64,000 nt of DNA, taken from the NCBI GenBank assembly GCA_021413925.1, contig JAIOPL010000003.1, forward strand, positions 1 to 64,000, read 5' to 3'. Numbering within the stretch: the stretch's first letter is position 1; each line of letters begins with the position of its first letter. Positions 51,730-59,943 of the stretch are shown piece by piece. This DNA comes from Verrucomicrobiota bacterium. GTDB lineage: Bacteria; Verrucomicrobiota; Verrucomicrobiia; Chthoniobacterales; UBA6821. Both the position numbers and the translations under genes were made by a program. Under the pieces are notes generated by a model. The model saw only the letters and a list, made by a program, of their open reading frames with translations. It ran no database searches and was not told the origin of the DNA.

Positions 51730-52764
51730 ATGAACTCCGAAGATTTTTCAATCGATCCCGAGACCCCGGACACGCCGTTCGATGTGTCGCTGCGACCCCC
51801 GATGTTCGAGGAATTCTGTGGGCAGACGAAGACGATCGAGCGTCTGTTGCTGATGGTCGAGGCGGCCCGTCAGCGGGACGAACCGCTCCAGCACATCCTG
51901 CTGAGCGGCCCTCCCGGTCTCGGTAAAACGACGCTAGCCTACATCCTGGGTAATGCCATGGAGGCCGAGGTTCGCACCACAAGTGGTCCGACGATCGAGA
52001 AGGCTGGCGATCTGGCCGGTCTGCTCACGACGATGCCGCGTGGAGGTGTCCTCTTCATTGACGAAATCCATCGCCTCCAACCTGCCATCGAGGAGTATCT
52101 CTACCCCGCGATGGAAGACTTCCGAGTCGATATCATGATCGACCAGGGACCGAATGCCCGGAGTGTGAGACTCAATCTGGCCCGCTTTACGCTGATCGGG
52201 GCCACCACGCGCGCTGGCATGATCAGTTCGCCGCTCCGTTCCCGATTCGGAATGAACTGCCGCCTCGATTACTACGAGGCCGAGGAACTTAGAAAGATCG
52301 TCCTGCGCACGGGTGGGCTACTTGGGATGACGATCGACGAGGAGGGAGCTCTCGAGGTGGCCCGACGCTCCCGCGGCACGCCCCGCATCGCTAATAATCT
52401 TCTCCGATGGGTAAGGGATTTCGCCCAAGTCCGCACCGGAGGAGTGGTGAACAAGGATTCCGCCTCCAAGGCGCTCGAGATGCTCGACATCGATGCTGAG
52501 GGCTTCGACGAGATGGATCTACGGATCATCGAGGCATTGATCCATAAATTCGGCGGTGGTCCCGTAGGGCTCAACTCCCTAGCGGTTGCTGTCGGAGAAG
52601 AGTCGGGAACTCTCGAGGATGTCCACGAGCCCTATCTGATCATGCAGGGCTATCTCTCTCGCACCCCGCAGGGACGTGTGGCGATGCCCAAGGCCTATGC
52701 AAAGCTCGGCCTTCCCGCGCCGAGGAATAAGGCCCCCGAGTCTCAACCGGACCTACTGCCGTAG
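51730..52764 (+). CDS. ruvB: Holliday junction branch migration helicase RuvB
   Basis: Motor of the RuvAB branch-migration complex. The 344-residue AAA+ protein begins in typical style with [20 protein letters not shown]. It has Walker [10 protein letters not shown] near residue 61, Walker [10 protein letters not shown] near 109, sensor 1 [10 protein letters not shown] near 156 and the arginine finger in SPLRSRFG. The C-terminal winged helix carries [12 protein letters not shown] placed the start at 51730 after CTTCCTGATTATTTT; residues upstream in the frame overlap trpC and look non-native. ruvA and ruvC are not in this window. Confidence 0.95.
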   Translation: MNSEDFSIDPETPDTPFDVSLRPPMFEEFCGQTKTIERLLLMVEAARQRDEPLQHILLSGPPGLGKTTLAYILGNAMEAEVRTTSGPTIEKAGDLAGLLTTMPRGGVLFIDEIHRLQPAIEEYLYPAMEDFRVDIMIDQGPNARSVRLNLARFTLIGATTRAGMISSPLRSRFGMNCRLDYYEAEELRKIVLRTGGLLGMTIDEEGALEVARRSRGTPRIANNLLRWVRDFAQVRTGGVVNKDSASKALEMLDIDAEGFDEMDLRIIEALIHKFGGGPVGLNSLAVAVGEESGTLEDVHEPYLIMQGYLSRTPQGRVAMPKAYAKLGLPAPRNKAPESQPDLLP

Positions 52765-52775
52765 GCGCCAGGAGA

Positions 52776-52865
52776 GACTATTGGGCTATTAGACTTTTAG
52801 ACTGTTGGGTGTGGCACACAGAATTCTTTGAGCCAATAGTCCAATCTGCCAAAAGCCTAACAGTC
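52776..52865. repeat. ACTATTGGG-type fold-back between ruvB and the DUF255 gene
   Basis: The left arm GACTATTGGGCTATTAGACT (52776-52795, continuing to 52809) and the right arm (52833-52865, CCAATAGTCC...CCTAACAGTC) are imperfect inverted copies with a 23-base centre. The element fills the 109-bp gap between two plus-strand genes. The same motif is not seen elsewhere in this window. Confidence 0.55.
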
Positions 52866-52873
52866 CTGCTTCT

Positions 52874-54985
52874 ATGAATCACCTCTCCACGTGCACCTCC
52901 CCCTACCTTCTGCAGCATGCGGAGAATCCTGTGGAGTGGTACCCATGGGGAGAGGAGGCGTTTGCTCGTGCCCGAGAGGAGCAGAAGCCGATCTTTCTCT
53001 CGATCGGCTACTCCACCTGCCACTGGTGCCATGTGATGGCTCACGAGTCGTTCGAGAATCCCGAGATCGCCGCCCTGATGAACGATCACTTCATCAACGT
53101 GAAACTCGACCGCGAGGAGCGTCCCGATGTCGACCGTCTCTATATGGCCTATGTGCAGGGGCTGACCGGCAGTGGCGGATGGCCGATGAGTGTCTGGCTC
53201 ACGCCCGAACTGAAGCCCTTCTTCGGCGGCACCTACTTCCCGCCGGAGAATAGGCATGGTAGGGCCGGATTTCCCTCCGTACTCATGCAACTCTCTCAAC
53301 TCTGGGAGCAAAGCAGGGAGAAGATCGAACAAGAGGCGACCCGTTCGCTGGAGGCCCTTCAAGCCAGCGCTCAGTTCGATGCAGCGACAGCGGCTAATCT
53401 CGAGGCACCTCTAGCAAGGGCCGCAGAGTATTTTCTGCGGACCTACGATGAGGAATGGGGAGGCTTCGGTTCGGCTCCTAAGTTTCCGCGCCCCTCGGTG
53501 CTCTATTTTCTGCTAAGGCAAGCCCGTTCTGAATCTTCGACTTCCAATCAGGAATTGCTACGCAGTGTTCTCGGGACGCTGGACCGAATGGCTGCGGGTG
53601 GAATCCATGACCATCTCGGAGGAGGCTTTCACCGCTACTCGGTCGACAGGGAGTGGCACGTGCCTCATTTCGAGAAAATGCTCTATGATCAGGCCCAGCT
53701 GGCCATCGCCTATCTGGAAGCCTGGCAAATGACCGGGGAAAAGCGACATGCCGAAGTCGTTCGCGATATCCTTAGCTATGTGCAGAGGGAGATGACATCT
53801 CCGGAGGGTGGCTTCTACTCGGCTGAAGATGCCGACAGTCTTATTAAGCAAGGCTCCACAGAGGATGCCGAAGGAGCCTTCTTTGTCTGGACCAAGGAGG
53901 AGATCGAGGCGGCACTCCCATCCGAAGAGGCTGCTCTTTTCTGTGAGCATTACGGCGTGAGGCCAGAGGGGAACGTGAATCCCTCAAGCGATCCTCACGG
54001 AGAGTTAACAGGAAAGAATGTGCTGATGATCATGGAACAGCAGGGTGTGATTTCTGAGGATGAAGGGGAGTCGCTTACCCGATCCCAGAAAATCCTTCTT
54101 GAAGTACGCTCCCGACGACCCCGACCTCATCTGGATGACAAGATCCTCTGCGCTTGGAACGGACTGATGATCTCCGCATTTGCCCGTGCTGGCGCGGCTT
54201 TGGCTGAGGTGAAGTATCTCGAGGCTGCCGTGAAGGCGGCGGAGTTCATCAAAGCACATCTGACTGATCCCCTCACCGGGGAACTTCGTCGCAGTTGGCG
54301 CGGTAGGAAGGTGCCTGAGACCGGCTTTGCCGAGGATTACGCCTTTCTGATCCAGGGATTGCTGGATCTCTACGAGGCGACCTTTGAGATAGGATGGCTT
54401 CAGTGGGCTGTGGACCTGCAAGCCATCATGAATCGTCTTTTCTGGGACGAAGCGGGGGGAGGTTACTTCAGCAGTGCCGAGGGGGATCCCCATCTACTTG
54501 TCCGAATGAAGGAGGACTATGACGGAGCCGAACCCTCGGCGAATTCGGTGGCTGGGCTCAATCTCCTCCGATTCTCACGTATGCTCGGTGATCCCGAGGC
54601 CGTAACTGCGGAGAAAGCTATGCGCATTTTTGCATTCTCCAGCCGCACGCTGGAGGGAATGCCCGCTGCGGTGCCTCAGCTCTTGGTGGCGCTCCAATAC
54701 AGCCGGTCCTCTGGGCGACAGGTAGTCATTGCGGGAAAACCGGGAGCATCTGACACGGAGGCTCTCATTGCGTGGGCGAGGAGGGGATTTCATCCCGAGC
54801 AAGTCATCCTACTGGTAGGGGGAGCAGATGGAGGAGAAGGGCAGGCATGGCTAGCTGAAAGGATTCCTTCCATCGCCAACATGGGGCCTATCGAGGGTAA
54901 GGCCGCTCTCTACCGCTGCGAGAACTCCACCTGTTCAGCTCCAATTACGCTGTCGGAGTTGGAAAGTTCAGGAATCTTGGGTTAG
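52874..54985 (+). CDS. DUF255/thioredoxin-domain protein (YyaL type)
   Basis: The 703-residue protein has an N-terminal thioredoxin-like domain (residues about 1-165): [21 protein letters not shown], the CxxC site [21 protein letters not shown] and [11 protein letters not shown]. The rest is an (alpha/alpha)6-barrel resembling N-acylglucosamine 2-epimerase or cellobiose epimerase ([25 protein letters not shown] in pieces, then [13 protein letters not shown]). This is the conserved bacterial YyaL/human SPATA20 architecture; the molecular function is unknown. It starts directly after CAGTCCTGCTTCT, without a Shine-Dalgarno motif. Confidence 0.9.
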   Translation: MNHLSTCTSPYLLQHAENPVEWYPWGEEAFARAREEQKPIFLSIGYSTCHWCHVMAHESFENPEIAALMNDHFINVKLDREERPDVDRLYMAYVQGLTGSGGWPMSVWLTPELKPFFGGTYFPPENRHGRAGFPSVLMQLSQLWEQSREKIEQEATRSLEALQASAQFDAATAANLEAPLARAAEYFLRTYDEEWGGFGSAPKFPRPSVLYFLLRQARSESSTSNQELLRSVLGTLDRMAAGGIHDHLGGGFHRYSVDREWHVPHFEKMLYDQAQLAIAYLEAWQMTGEKRHAEVVRDILSYVQREMTSPEGGFYSAEDADSLIKQGSTEDAEGAFFVWTKEEIEAALPSEEAALFCEHYGVRPEGNVNPSSDPHGELTGKNVLMIMEQQGVISEDEGESLTRSQKILLEVRSRRPRPHLDDKILCAWNGLMISAFARAGAALAEVKYLEAAVKAAEFIKAHLTDPLTGELRRSWRGRKVPETGFAEDYAFLIQGLLDLYEATFEIGWLQWAVDLQAIMNRLFWDEAGGGYFSSAEGDPHLLVRMKEDYDGAEPSANSVAGLNLLRFSRMLGDPEAVTAEKAMRIFAFSSRTLEGMPAAVPQLLVALQYSRSSGRQVVIAGKPGASDTEALIAWARRGFHPEQVILLVGGADGGEGQAWLAERIPSIANMGPIEGKAALYRCENSTCSAPITLSELESSGILG

Positions 54986-55064
54986 TTTCATCAGCTCTAG
55001 ACCCTCGACCTTCGTCTCTCTCAACTTTTTTCACTTTCCCACCTTTTACTTTTCACTAGCGCTC

Positions 55065-56462
55065 ATGTTTTCCAGCCTCTCAGACAAACTCCAGCAGACC
55101 TTCAAGAGTCTCCGTGGTCATGGACGCCTCTCCGAGACGAACATCTCCGATGCCCTGCGCGAGGTACGAATGGCATTGCTCGATGCCGACGTTCATTTCG
55201 CGGTGGCGAAGGAGTTCATTGCCAAGGTCAAGGAGCGTGCCATGGGCGAGGAGGTCCTCAAGAGCGTCACCCCCGGTCAGCAGATCGTCAAAATCTTCCA
55301 GGACGAGCTGACTGAGTTGCTGGGCGGAGATGCTTCGCCGATCAATTTTGGCAAGCCGACCCGAATCCTAATCGTCGGTCTGAATGGCGCCGGAAAGACC
55401 ACATCCTCGGCAAAGCTGGCTCGTCTGCTCAAGAATCCCGGTCTCTTCAGCACGATGAAGGGGGAGACCGCCCGCTCCCCGCTCCTGATCGCCCTCGATC
55501 TGGTCCGTCCTGCCGCCATTGACCAACTTGCCACGCTCGGCGATCAGATCGATGTTCCTGTTTTCCGTCCCGACCCTTCCGAGAAGGATGTCCTTGCAGT
55601 AGCCCGTCGTGCCCAGAGCTGGTGCGAGAGCCAAGGCGGCAATGTCGAGATCTACGACACCGCCGGACGTCGCGAAATTGACGATTCGTTGGTAGAGGAG
55701 TTGGTCCGGCTTAAGGAGCTGCTCCGTCCCCAGGAGATCCTGCTGGTCTGTGATGCTGCCACCGGCCAGCAGGCCGTGAGCGTCGCGGAGAAGTTCCATG
55801 CGGCCCTCGGTCTGACGGGGCTGATCCTGACCAAGCTCGACGGCGATGCCCGGGGCGGCGCGGCTCTTTCCCTGAGGTCGGTCACCGGACAGCCGATCAA
55901 GTTCGCTGGAGTCGGTGAGAAAGTGGAGCAGTTTGAGCCCTTCTATCCGGACCGGTTGGCCAGTCGGATCCTGGGGATGGGGGATATCGTGAGTCTGGTT
56001 GAGAAGGCTGCGGAAGTCGTCGAGGTGGAGGAAATGTCCCGACTGGAGGCCAAAATGAAGAACGCCTCCTTCGACCTGGAGGACTTCCTCAGCCAGCTCC
56101 GAATGATCCGGCGGATGGGCCCCCTTGAAAATCTGCTTGGCATGATCCCTGGCGCGGCTAATCTCCCTAGTCTCGCAGTGAATGGAAAAGAACTGCAGCG
56201 GGTCGAGGCGATCATTCTATCCATGACGCCCGGCGAACGAAAGCGCCCTGATATCCTCAATGCGCGACGTCGCCAACGAATCGCTCGCGGCAGTGGAAAT
56301 TCCGTCACCGAGGTAAACAACCTTCTCCTGAGGTTTGGTCAGATGAAAAAACTGGCCAAGAACACTGGAAAAATGAAAAAAATGATGTCCCGTTTCGCTT
56401 CCGGCGGAATGTCCGGCCTCTCTCCAAACCAACCCTTACCGAACCGAATCCCATGGCAGTAG
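55065..56462 (+). CDS. ffh: Signal recognition particle GTPase Ffh
   Basis: Protein subunit of the signal recognition particle, delivering nascent membrane proteins to FtsY. The 465-residue product has an N domain starting LSDKLQQTFKSLRGHGRLSE. The G domain shows G1 GLNGAGKTTSSAKLA near residue 104 (usually GLQGSGKTT), DTAGRREIDDSLVEEL near 200 and TKLDGDARGGAALS near 260. A methionine-containing M domain (residues about 320-440) holds MTPGERKRPDIL and RRQRIARGSG, the RNA-binding block. The last 10 bp overlap rpsP, so the two are translationally coupled. Confidence 0.95.
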   Translation: MFSSLSDKLQQTFKSLRGHGRLSETNISDALREVRMALLDADVHFAVAKEFIAKVKERAMGEEVLKSVTPGQQIVKIFQDELTELLGGDASPINFGKPTRILIVGLNGAGKTTSSAKLARLLKNPGLFSTMKGETARSPLLIALDLVRPAAIDQLATLGDQIDVPVFRPDPSEKDVLAVARRAQSWCESQGGNVEIYDTAGRREIDDSLVEELVRLKELLRPQEILLVCDAATGQQAVSVAEKFHAALGLTGLILTKLDGDARGGAALSLRSVTGQPIKFAGVGEKVEQFEPFYPDRLASRILGMGDIVSLVEKAAEVVEVEEMSRLEAKMKNASFDLEDFLSQLRMIRRMGPLENLLGMIPGAANLPSLAVNGKELQRVEAIILSMTPGERKRPDILNARRRQRIARGSGNSVTEVNNLLLRFGQMKKLAKNTGKMKKMMSRFASGGMSGLSPNQPLPNRIPWQ

Positions 56463-56725
56463 CAATCAGACTCCGACGCGAAGGCGCCCGCAACCATCCC
56501 TTCTACCGTATCACGGTAGCCGACCAGCGCTGCCCTCGTGACGGCAAGTTCATCGAGCTCATCGGTCACTACGACCCGAAGCAGGCCGGTGACAACTACA
56601 AGATCAATCTGGATCGCGCCGAGTATTGGCTCAGCGTCGGGGCCCGTGCCTCCCAGACAGTTCAGAGCTTTATCACGAAGGCTCGCAAGGCTTCCGCTGC
56701 GGCTTCCGAGGCTCCGGCAGCCTAA
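56453..56725 (+). CDS. rpsP: 30S ribosomal protein S16
   Basis: Small-subunit protein needed for 30S assembly. The 90-residue product starts MAVAIRLRREGARNHPFYRI and has DGKFIELIGHYDPKQ and LDRAEYWLSVGARAS, all standard for S16. The C-terminus is a short alanine-rich tail. Its ATG lies inside the end of ffh, and khpA follows after 11 bp. The usual followers rimM, trmD and rplS are absent from this locus. Confidence 0.96.
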   Translation: MAVAIRLRREGARNHPFYRITVADQRCPRDGKFIELIGHYDPKQAGDNYKINLDRAEYWLSVGARASQTVQSFITKARKASAAASEAPAA

Positions 56726-56736
56726 TTGATACGGTT

Positions 56737-56967
56737 ATGGACGAGTTTCTGCGCTACGTAGTGCAGCAGCTCGTCGAATATCCCGACGAGGTGCTCATCA
56801 GCCAGCGTCAGGAGGGTGACAAGATCACCTATCTTCTCTCCATGCGTCAGACCGACGTGGGTCGTCTGATTGGCAAAGGAGGAAGTACGATCCAAGCAAT
56901 CCGGGAACTTCTCAGGGCCTCCGCCGAGAAGGATGGTCGCAAGGTTGCTGTCGAAATTGCGGAATAA
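56737..56967 (+). CDS. khpA: KH-domain RNA-binding protein KhpA
   Basis: The 76-residue protein is a single KH domain with MDEFLRYVVQQLVEYPDEV at the start and the RNA-binding GxxG loop in LIGKGGSTIQAIRELL. KhpA proteins bind RNA broadly, often with KhpB/Jag. The start is the ATG at 56737; an ATG further upstream would run through rpsP out of frame. ffh-rpsP-khpA form one operon, consistent with linked translation and protein-export functions. Confidence 0.92.
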   Translation: MDEFLRYVVQQLVEYPDEVLISQRQEGDKITYLLSMRQTDVGRLIGKGGSTIQAIRELLRASAEKDGRKVAVEIAE

Positions 56968-57074
56968 GGAAAAACATTCTCCCGCAGGGGCGCAGAGCAA
57001 ATTTCAGGGGAATAGCTAAAAGCACTATCCAGCAACTATTATGTTCAGGCGATGCATATGGCATCCGCTAGAAT

Positions 57075-57093
57075 CAACCTTCGTTGCTTTTTT
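57075..57093 (+). terminator. Weak intrinsic terminator after khpA
   Basis: CAAC-cttc-GTTG followed by C and six T (57088-57093). The stem has only four pairs, so it would be weak. A nearby GATGC-atatg-GCATC hairpin precedes it. Other small motifs in this gap (CCCGCAGGGGCGCAGAGC at 56981) belong to a dispersed repeat. Confidence 0.3.
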
Positions 57094-57142
57094 AAGGCCT
57101 GATAACTGTTTCGTTCGCGCCTTTGCGCGATAAGGAGTGCAC

Positions 57143-57168
57143 AAAAAAACCGCGTGGTTCGCACGCGG
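57143..57168 (-). terminator. Intrinsic terminator of the ribbon-helix-helix gene
   Basis: On the minus strand CCGCGTG-cgaac-CACGCGG is followed by seven T, a good rho-independent terminator 28 bp beyond the stop of the gene at 57196. On the plus strand it is followed by CTTTCTT and may work in both directions, separating the ffh operon from the region beyond. Confidence 0.8.
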
Positions 57169-57195
57169 CTTTCTTAAAGTGAAGTTTCGGAAGCT

Positions 57196-57393
57196 TTAGA
57201 ACCCTAGAGGACGAACCTTGGGCTTGGGTGCACCCTTCTTCAAGGAACCCTGGTTGGCTTCGATAAAGTCACGCACAGCACGCACGACAACATCACTCAG
57301 CGTGACATCGGCATGGTCTGCGATGGCTTGAAGAAGGTCTTTTTCGTCCGTGGGAATACGGACTGTCATGATCCCGTCGCGGCGTTTAGGCAT
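57196..57393 (-). CDS. Small ribbon-helix-helix DNA-binding protein
   Basis: The 65-residue protein begins MPKRRDGIMTVRIPTDEKDL, the beta-strand and first helix of a CopG/Arc-type ribbon-helix-helix fold. It continues LQAIADHADVTLSDVVVRAVRDFIEAN, with the usual hydrophobic spacing of the second helix. The tail is basic and proline-rich. Such proteins dimerise and bind DNA, often as transcriptional repressors or antitoxins, but no toxin gene is adjacent. It is flanked by a strong terminator downstream and an AT-rich region upstream (57400-57510) that probably holds its promoter. Confidence 0.78.
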   Translation of the reverse strand: MPKRRDGIMTVRIPTDEKDLLQAIADHADVTLSDVVVRAVRDFIEANQGSLKKGAPKPKVRPLGF

Positions 57394-57627
57394 AAACAGG
57401 AAAATAGATTATAAGATCTGCTTATCAAGCACAAAACCGATTCAACCAACAACGCTTCAACGTGTTGCACGAAAAATAAAATAACTAAAAGTTAACATCT
57501 TTTAAATATCAAGTGATTGAGATGTCTGATTGAGCGAGAGGTTCGCTGAACGGAGCGAGTGTGAGCACATGCAGCTGATATCAATCCAACCTTCCCTTCC
57601 TTGAAGCGGGCGTGTAGGAGATTCTAG

Positions 57628-58395
57628 ATGAAATGCGTCATTCTGGCGGGGGGTCTGGGAACCCGCATCAGTGAGGAAACAGCCTCCCGTCCCAAGCCCA
57701 TGGTCGAGATCGGTGGGAAGCCTGTTCTCTGGCATGTGATGAAGATATACTCATTCTACGGCATACGCGATTTCATCATCTGCGCCGGATATAAGGGATA
57801 TGTCATCAAGGAGTACTTCGCGAATTACTTCCTTCATATGTCCGATGTGACTTTCGATATGGAGAAGAACTCCATGGAGGTGCACGAAAAACACGCCGAA
57901 CCATGGCGTGTCACCATCGTCGATACAGGTGACAATACCATGACCGGGGGTCGTTTGAAGAGAGTCGCCAACTACGTTGGTAATGAGACCTTCTGCATGA
58001 CTTACGGTGACGGAGTGGGGGATGTGGACATTCCGGCATCCATCTCGGCTCATAAGGCCTCGGGCAAAAAGGCAACGGTCACAGCCGTACAACCGCCGGG
58101 CCGCTTTGGAGCACTCCACGTGAAGGGCAACTCTGTTAAGGGATTCATCGAGAAGCCGGAGGGTGATGGAGGGTGGATTAATGGAGGATTCTTTGTCTTG
58201 GAGCCCTCCGTGCTGGAATACATCAAGGATGACTCCACGACCTGGGAGCAGGAGCCCCTCAAGAGACTTGCCGCTGAAGGACAACTTTACGCCCATCAGC
58301 ACCGCGGCTTCTGGCAGCCCATGGACACACTTCGTGACAAACAGCTTCTCGAGGAGTTTTGGAAAAACCATAAAGCCTCCTGGAAAACGTGGTAA
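57628..58395 (+). CDS. rfbF: Glucose-1-phosphate cytidylyltransferase
   Basis: First committed step of CDP-sugar synthesis: glucose-1-phosphate plus CTP to CDP-glucose. The 255-residue protein shows the nucleotidyltransferase motif [20 protein letters not shown], then [32 protein letters not shown] carries the metal-binding aspartate, and [16 protein letters not shown] follows. The ATG at 57628 is preceded by GTAGGAGATTCTAG, a clear Shine-Dalgarno sequence unlike the housekeeping genes. It is the first gene of the O-antigen sugar operon; the AT-rich region upstream probably holds the promoter. Confidence 0.95.
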   Translation: MKCVILAGGLGTRISEETASRPKPMVEIGGKPVLWHVMKIYSFYGIRDFIICAGYKGYVIKEYFANYFLHMSDVTFDMEKNSMEVHEKHAEPWRVTIVDTGDNTMTGGRLKRVANYVGNETFCMTYGDGVGDVDIPASISAHKASGKKATVTAVQPPGRFGALHVKGNSVKGFIEKPEGDGGWINGGFFVLEPSVLEYIKDDSTTWEQEPLKRLAAEGQLYAHQHRGFWQPMDTLRDKQLLEEFWKNHKASWKTW

Positions 58396-58402
58396 ACATA
58401 AC

Positions 58403-59464
58403 GTGGTAAACTTAAAGCAGTCATTCGAAGGAAAGCGGGTTTGGCTTTCCGGTCACACCGGATTCAAGGGATCTTGGCTCTCTGAGTGGCTTCTTGATCT
58501 CGGGGCCATTGTCCGTGGATATGCCCTGACTCCCGACACAAAACCGGCACTCTTCGATCAGCTTGAATTGGTCGGTAGACTAGAGCATGAAGTGGCCGAT
58601 ATTCGGAATGGGGAGACTGTTGGCAAATCCATCCACTCTTTCCGGCCTGATTTCGTGATTCATATGGCGGCGCAACCACTTGTGAGGCGCTCCTATGCAA
58701 TCCCCATCGAGACCTATGAGACTAATGTCATGGGTACGATTCATGTGCTCGAGGCACTTCGTGGACTCACAACGAATTGTTCCGCAGTCATTGTCACCAC
58801 GGACAAGTGCTACGAGAACCATGAGTCCGGTAGGGACTACGAAGAGAGTGATTCACTCGGCGGTCACGACCCCTACAGTTCGAGCAAAGCTATGGCCGAA
58901 ATCGCTACAGCGGCTTACCGGAAATCCTATTTTCAGAATGGCACGATTCGCATTGCCAGCGCCCGGGCAGGCAATGTTATCGGCGGTGGTGATTGGGCGG
59001 AAGACAGAATTGTTCCTGATGCCATGAGGGCCTTGGACAACAAAGAAAGCATCTCCGTCCGTAACCCCAGAGCAGTTCGTCCTTGGCAGCATGTCCTAGA
59101 ACCCCTTGGCGGATACCTGTCGCTTGTGTCCGGCCTTGTCCATGACAAAGCGCTTGCAACTGCATTCAACTTTGGGCCCGGGCCGGATTCTAACCGAACA
59201 GTTTCCGATCTCGTTGTGGAAATTCTCAAACACCGGAAGGGTGAGTGGACTGATGCCAGTGATCCTACCGCCCTACATGAAGCCACCCTCTTGAATCTTT
59301 CCATTGAAAAAGCAGACCAACTATTAGGGTGGAGGCCTAAATGGGGCTTTGAGGAGACGATTTCAAAGACAGTTGCCTGGTATGCACGGGTTCATATCGG
59401 AACCGTTTCAGCTTTGGAAATCACCCAATCACAGATCGCTGAATATCAGGAGAATTTACCATGA
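58403..59464 (+). CDS. rfbG: CDP-glucose 4,6-dehydratase
   Basis: Short-chain dehydrogenase/reductase that turns CDP-glucose into CDP-4-keto-6-deoxyglucose. The 353-residue product has the NAD-binding GHTGFKGSWLSEWLL near residue 18, the catalytic tyrosine/lysine in DPYSSSKAMAE and a typical IASARAGNVIGGGDWAEDR. I place the start at the GTG at 58403, 7 bp after rfbF. It gives a start that matches the family; in-frame codons upstream overlap rfbF. The GTG lies in the second copy of a 14-bp-spaced duplication of AACGTGGTAAAC (58386 and 58400). Confidence 0.93.
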   Translation: MVNLKQSFEGKRVWLSGHTGFKGSWLSEWLLDLGAIVRGYALTPDTKPALFDQLELVGRLEHEVADIRNGETVGKSIHSFRPDFVIHMAAQPLVRRSYAIPIETYETNVMGTIHVLEALRGLTTNCSAVIVTTDKCYENHESGRDYEESDSLGGHDPYSSSKAMAEIATAAYRKSYFQNGTIRIASARAGNVIGGGDWAEDRIVPDAMRALDNKESISVRNPRAVRPWQHVLEPLGGYLSLVSGLVHDKALATAFNFGPGPDSNRTVSDLVVEILKHRKGEWTDASDPTALHEATLLNLSIEKADQLLGWRPKWGFEETISKTVAWYARVHIGTVSALEITQSQIAEYQENLP

Positions 59465-59856
59465 AGAGCATGGAGATGATAAAGACTGCAAAGAGTGAGT
59501 TAGCTACTAAAGTGATTGGTGCTGCCATTGATGTGCACAGGCAACTTGGCCCTGGCTTGCTGGAGTCGGCTTATGAAGCATGCCTTTGTCATGAGCTAAC
59601 CATTCTAGGCATCCCCTTTGTGAGTCAGGCAGCTTTGGAGATAGTTTATAAAGGTGAGCGTATAGACTGTGCTTACCGGATGGATATGGTGGTGGATCAA
59701 ACGATTCTTCTGGAGTTAAAAAGCGTGGAATCTCTCCAACCCATTCATCAGGCGCAGATCATCAGCTACTTGAAACTTTCAGGTCTGAAGCAGGGGCTTT
59801 TGATCAACTTCAATGTACGCGCTCTCAAGGATGGCATCAAAAGCTTCCTGAATTAA
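59461..59856 (+). CDS. GxxExxY protein (PD-(D/E)XK nuclease-like)
   Basis: The 131-residue protein shows the namesake motif in GPGLLESAYEACL, where G, E and Y fit GxxExxY. It also has the nuclease-like core RMDMVVDQTILLELKSVE (aspartate, then ELK) and HQAQIISYLKLSGLKQGLLINF. The family (PF13366) is related to PD-(D/E)XK nucleases, has no established function and is often found in variable regions and next to polysaccharide genes. Its start overlaps the rfbG stop, so it is embedded in the sugar operon between two steps of one pathway. It may be a mobile-element-derived passenger or a modification enzyme; I cannot tell. Confidence 0.88.
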   Translation: MKSMEMIKTAKSELATKVIGAAIDVHRQLGPGLLESAYEACLCHELTILGIPFVSQAALEIVYKGERIDCAYRMDMVVDQTILLELKSVESLQPIHQAQIISYLKLSGLKQGLLINFNVRALKDGIKSFLN

Positions 59857-59863
59857 TGTGCTC

Positions 59864-59928
59864 CACCATGAAGATCATGAAGAGTATATCATTTCTCGCT
59901 TTATGTTCTTTATGCCCTCCATGGTAAA
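59864..59928. repeat. CACCATGAAG...CCATGGT repeat, copy 1
   Basis: It reads CACCATGAAGATCATGAAGA at the left and ATGTTCTTTATGCCCTCCAT at the right, and has its inverted counterpart at 61555-61630. The two copies flank rfbH. The internal part is AT-rich. The arms are themselves partly self-complementary through CCATG. Confidence 0.65.
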
Positions 59929-59943
59929 AAACTCTTTTCACCT

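Noticed and set aside
56968-57195. rimM or trmD remnants after khpA
   Set aside because: This is where they would be expected, but the gap contains only repeats and terminators with no recognisable coding fragment.
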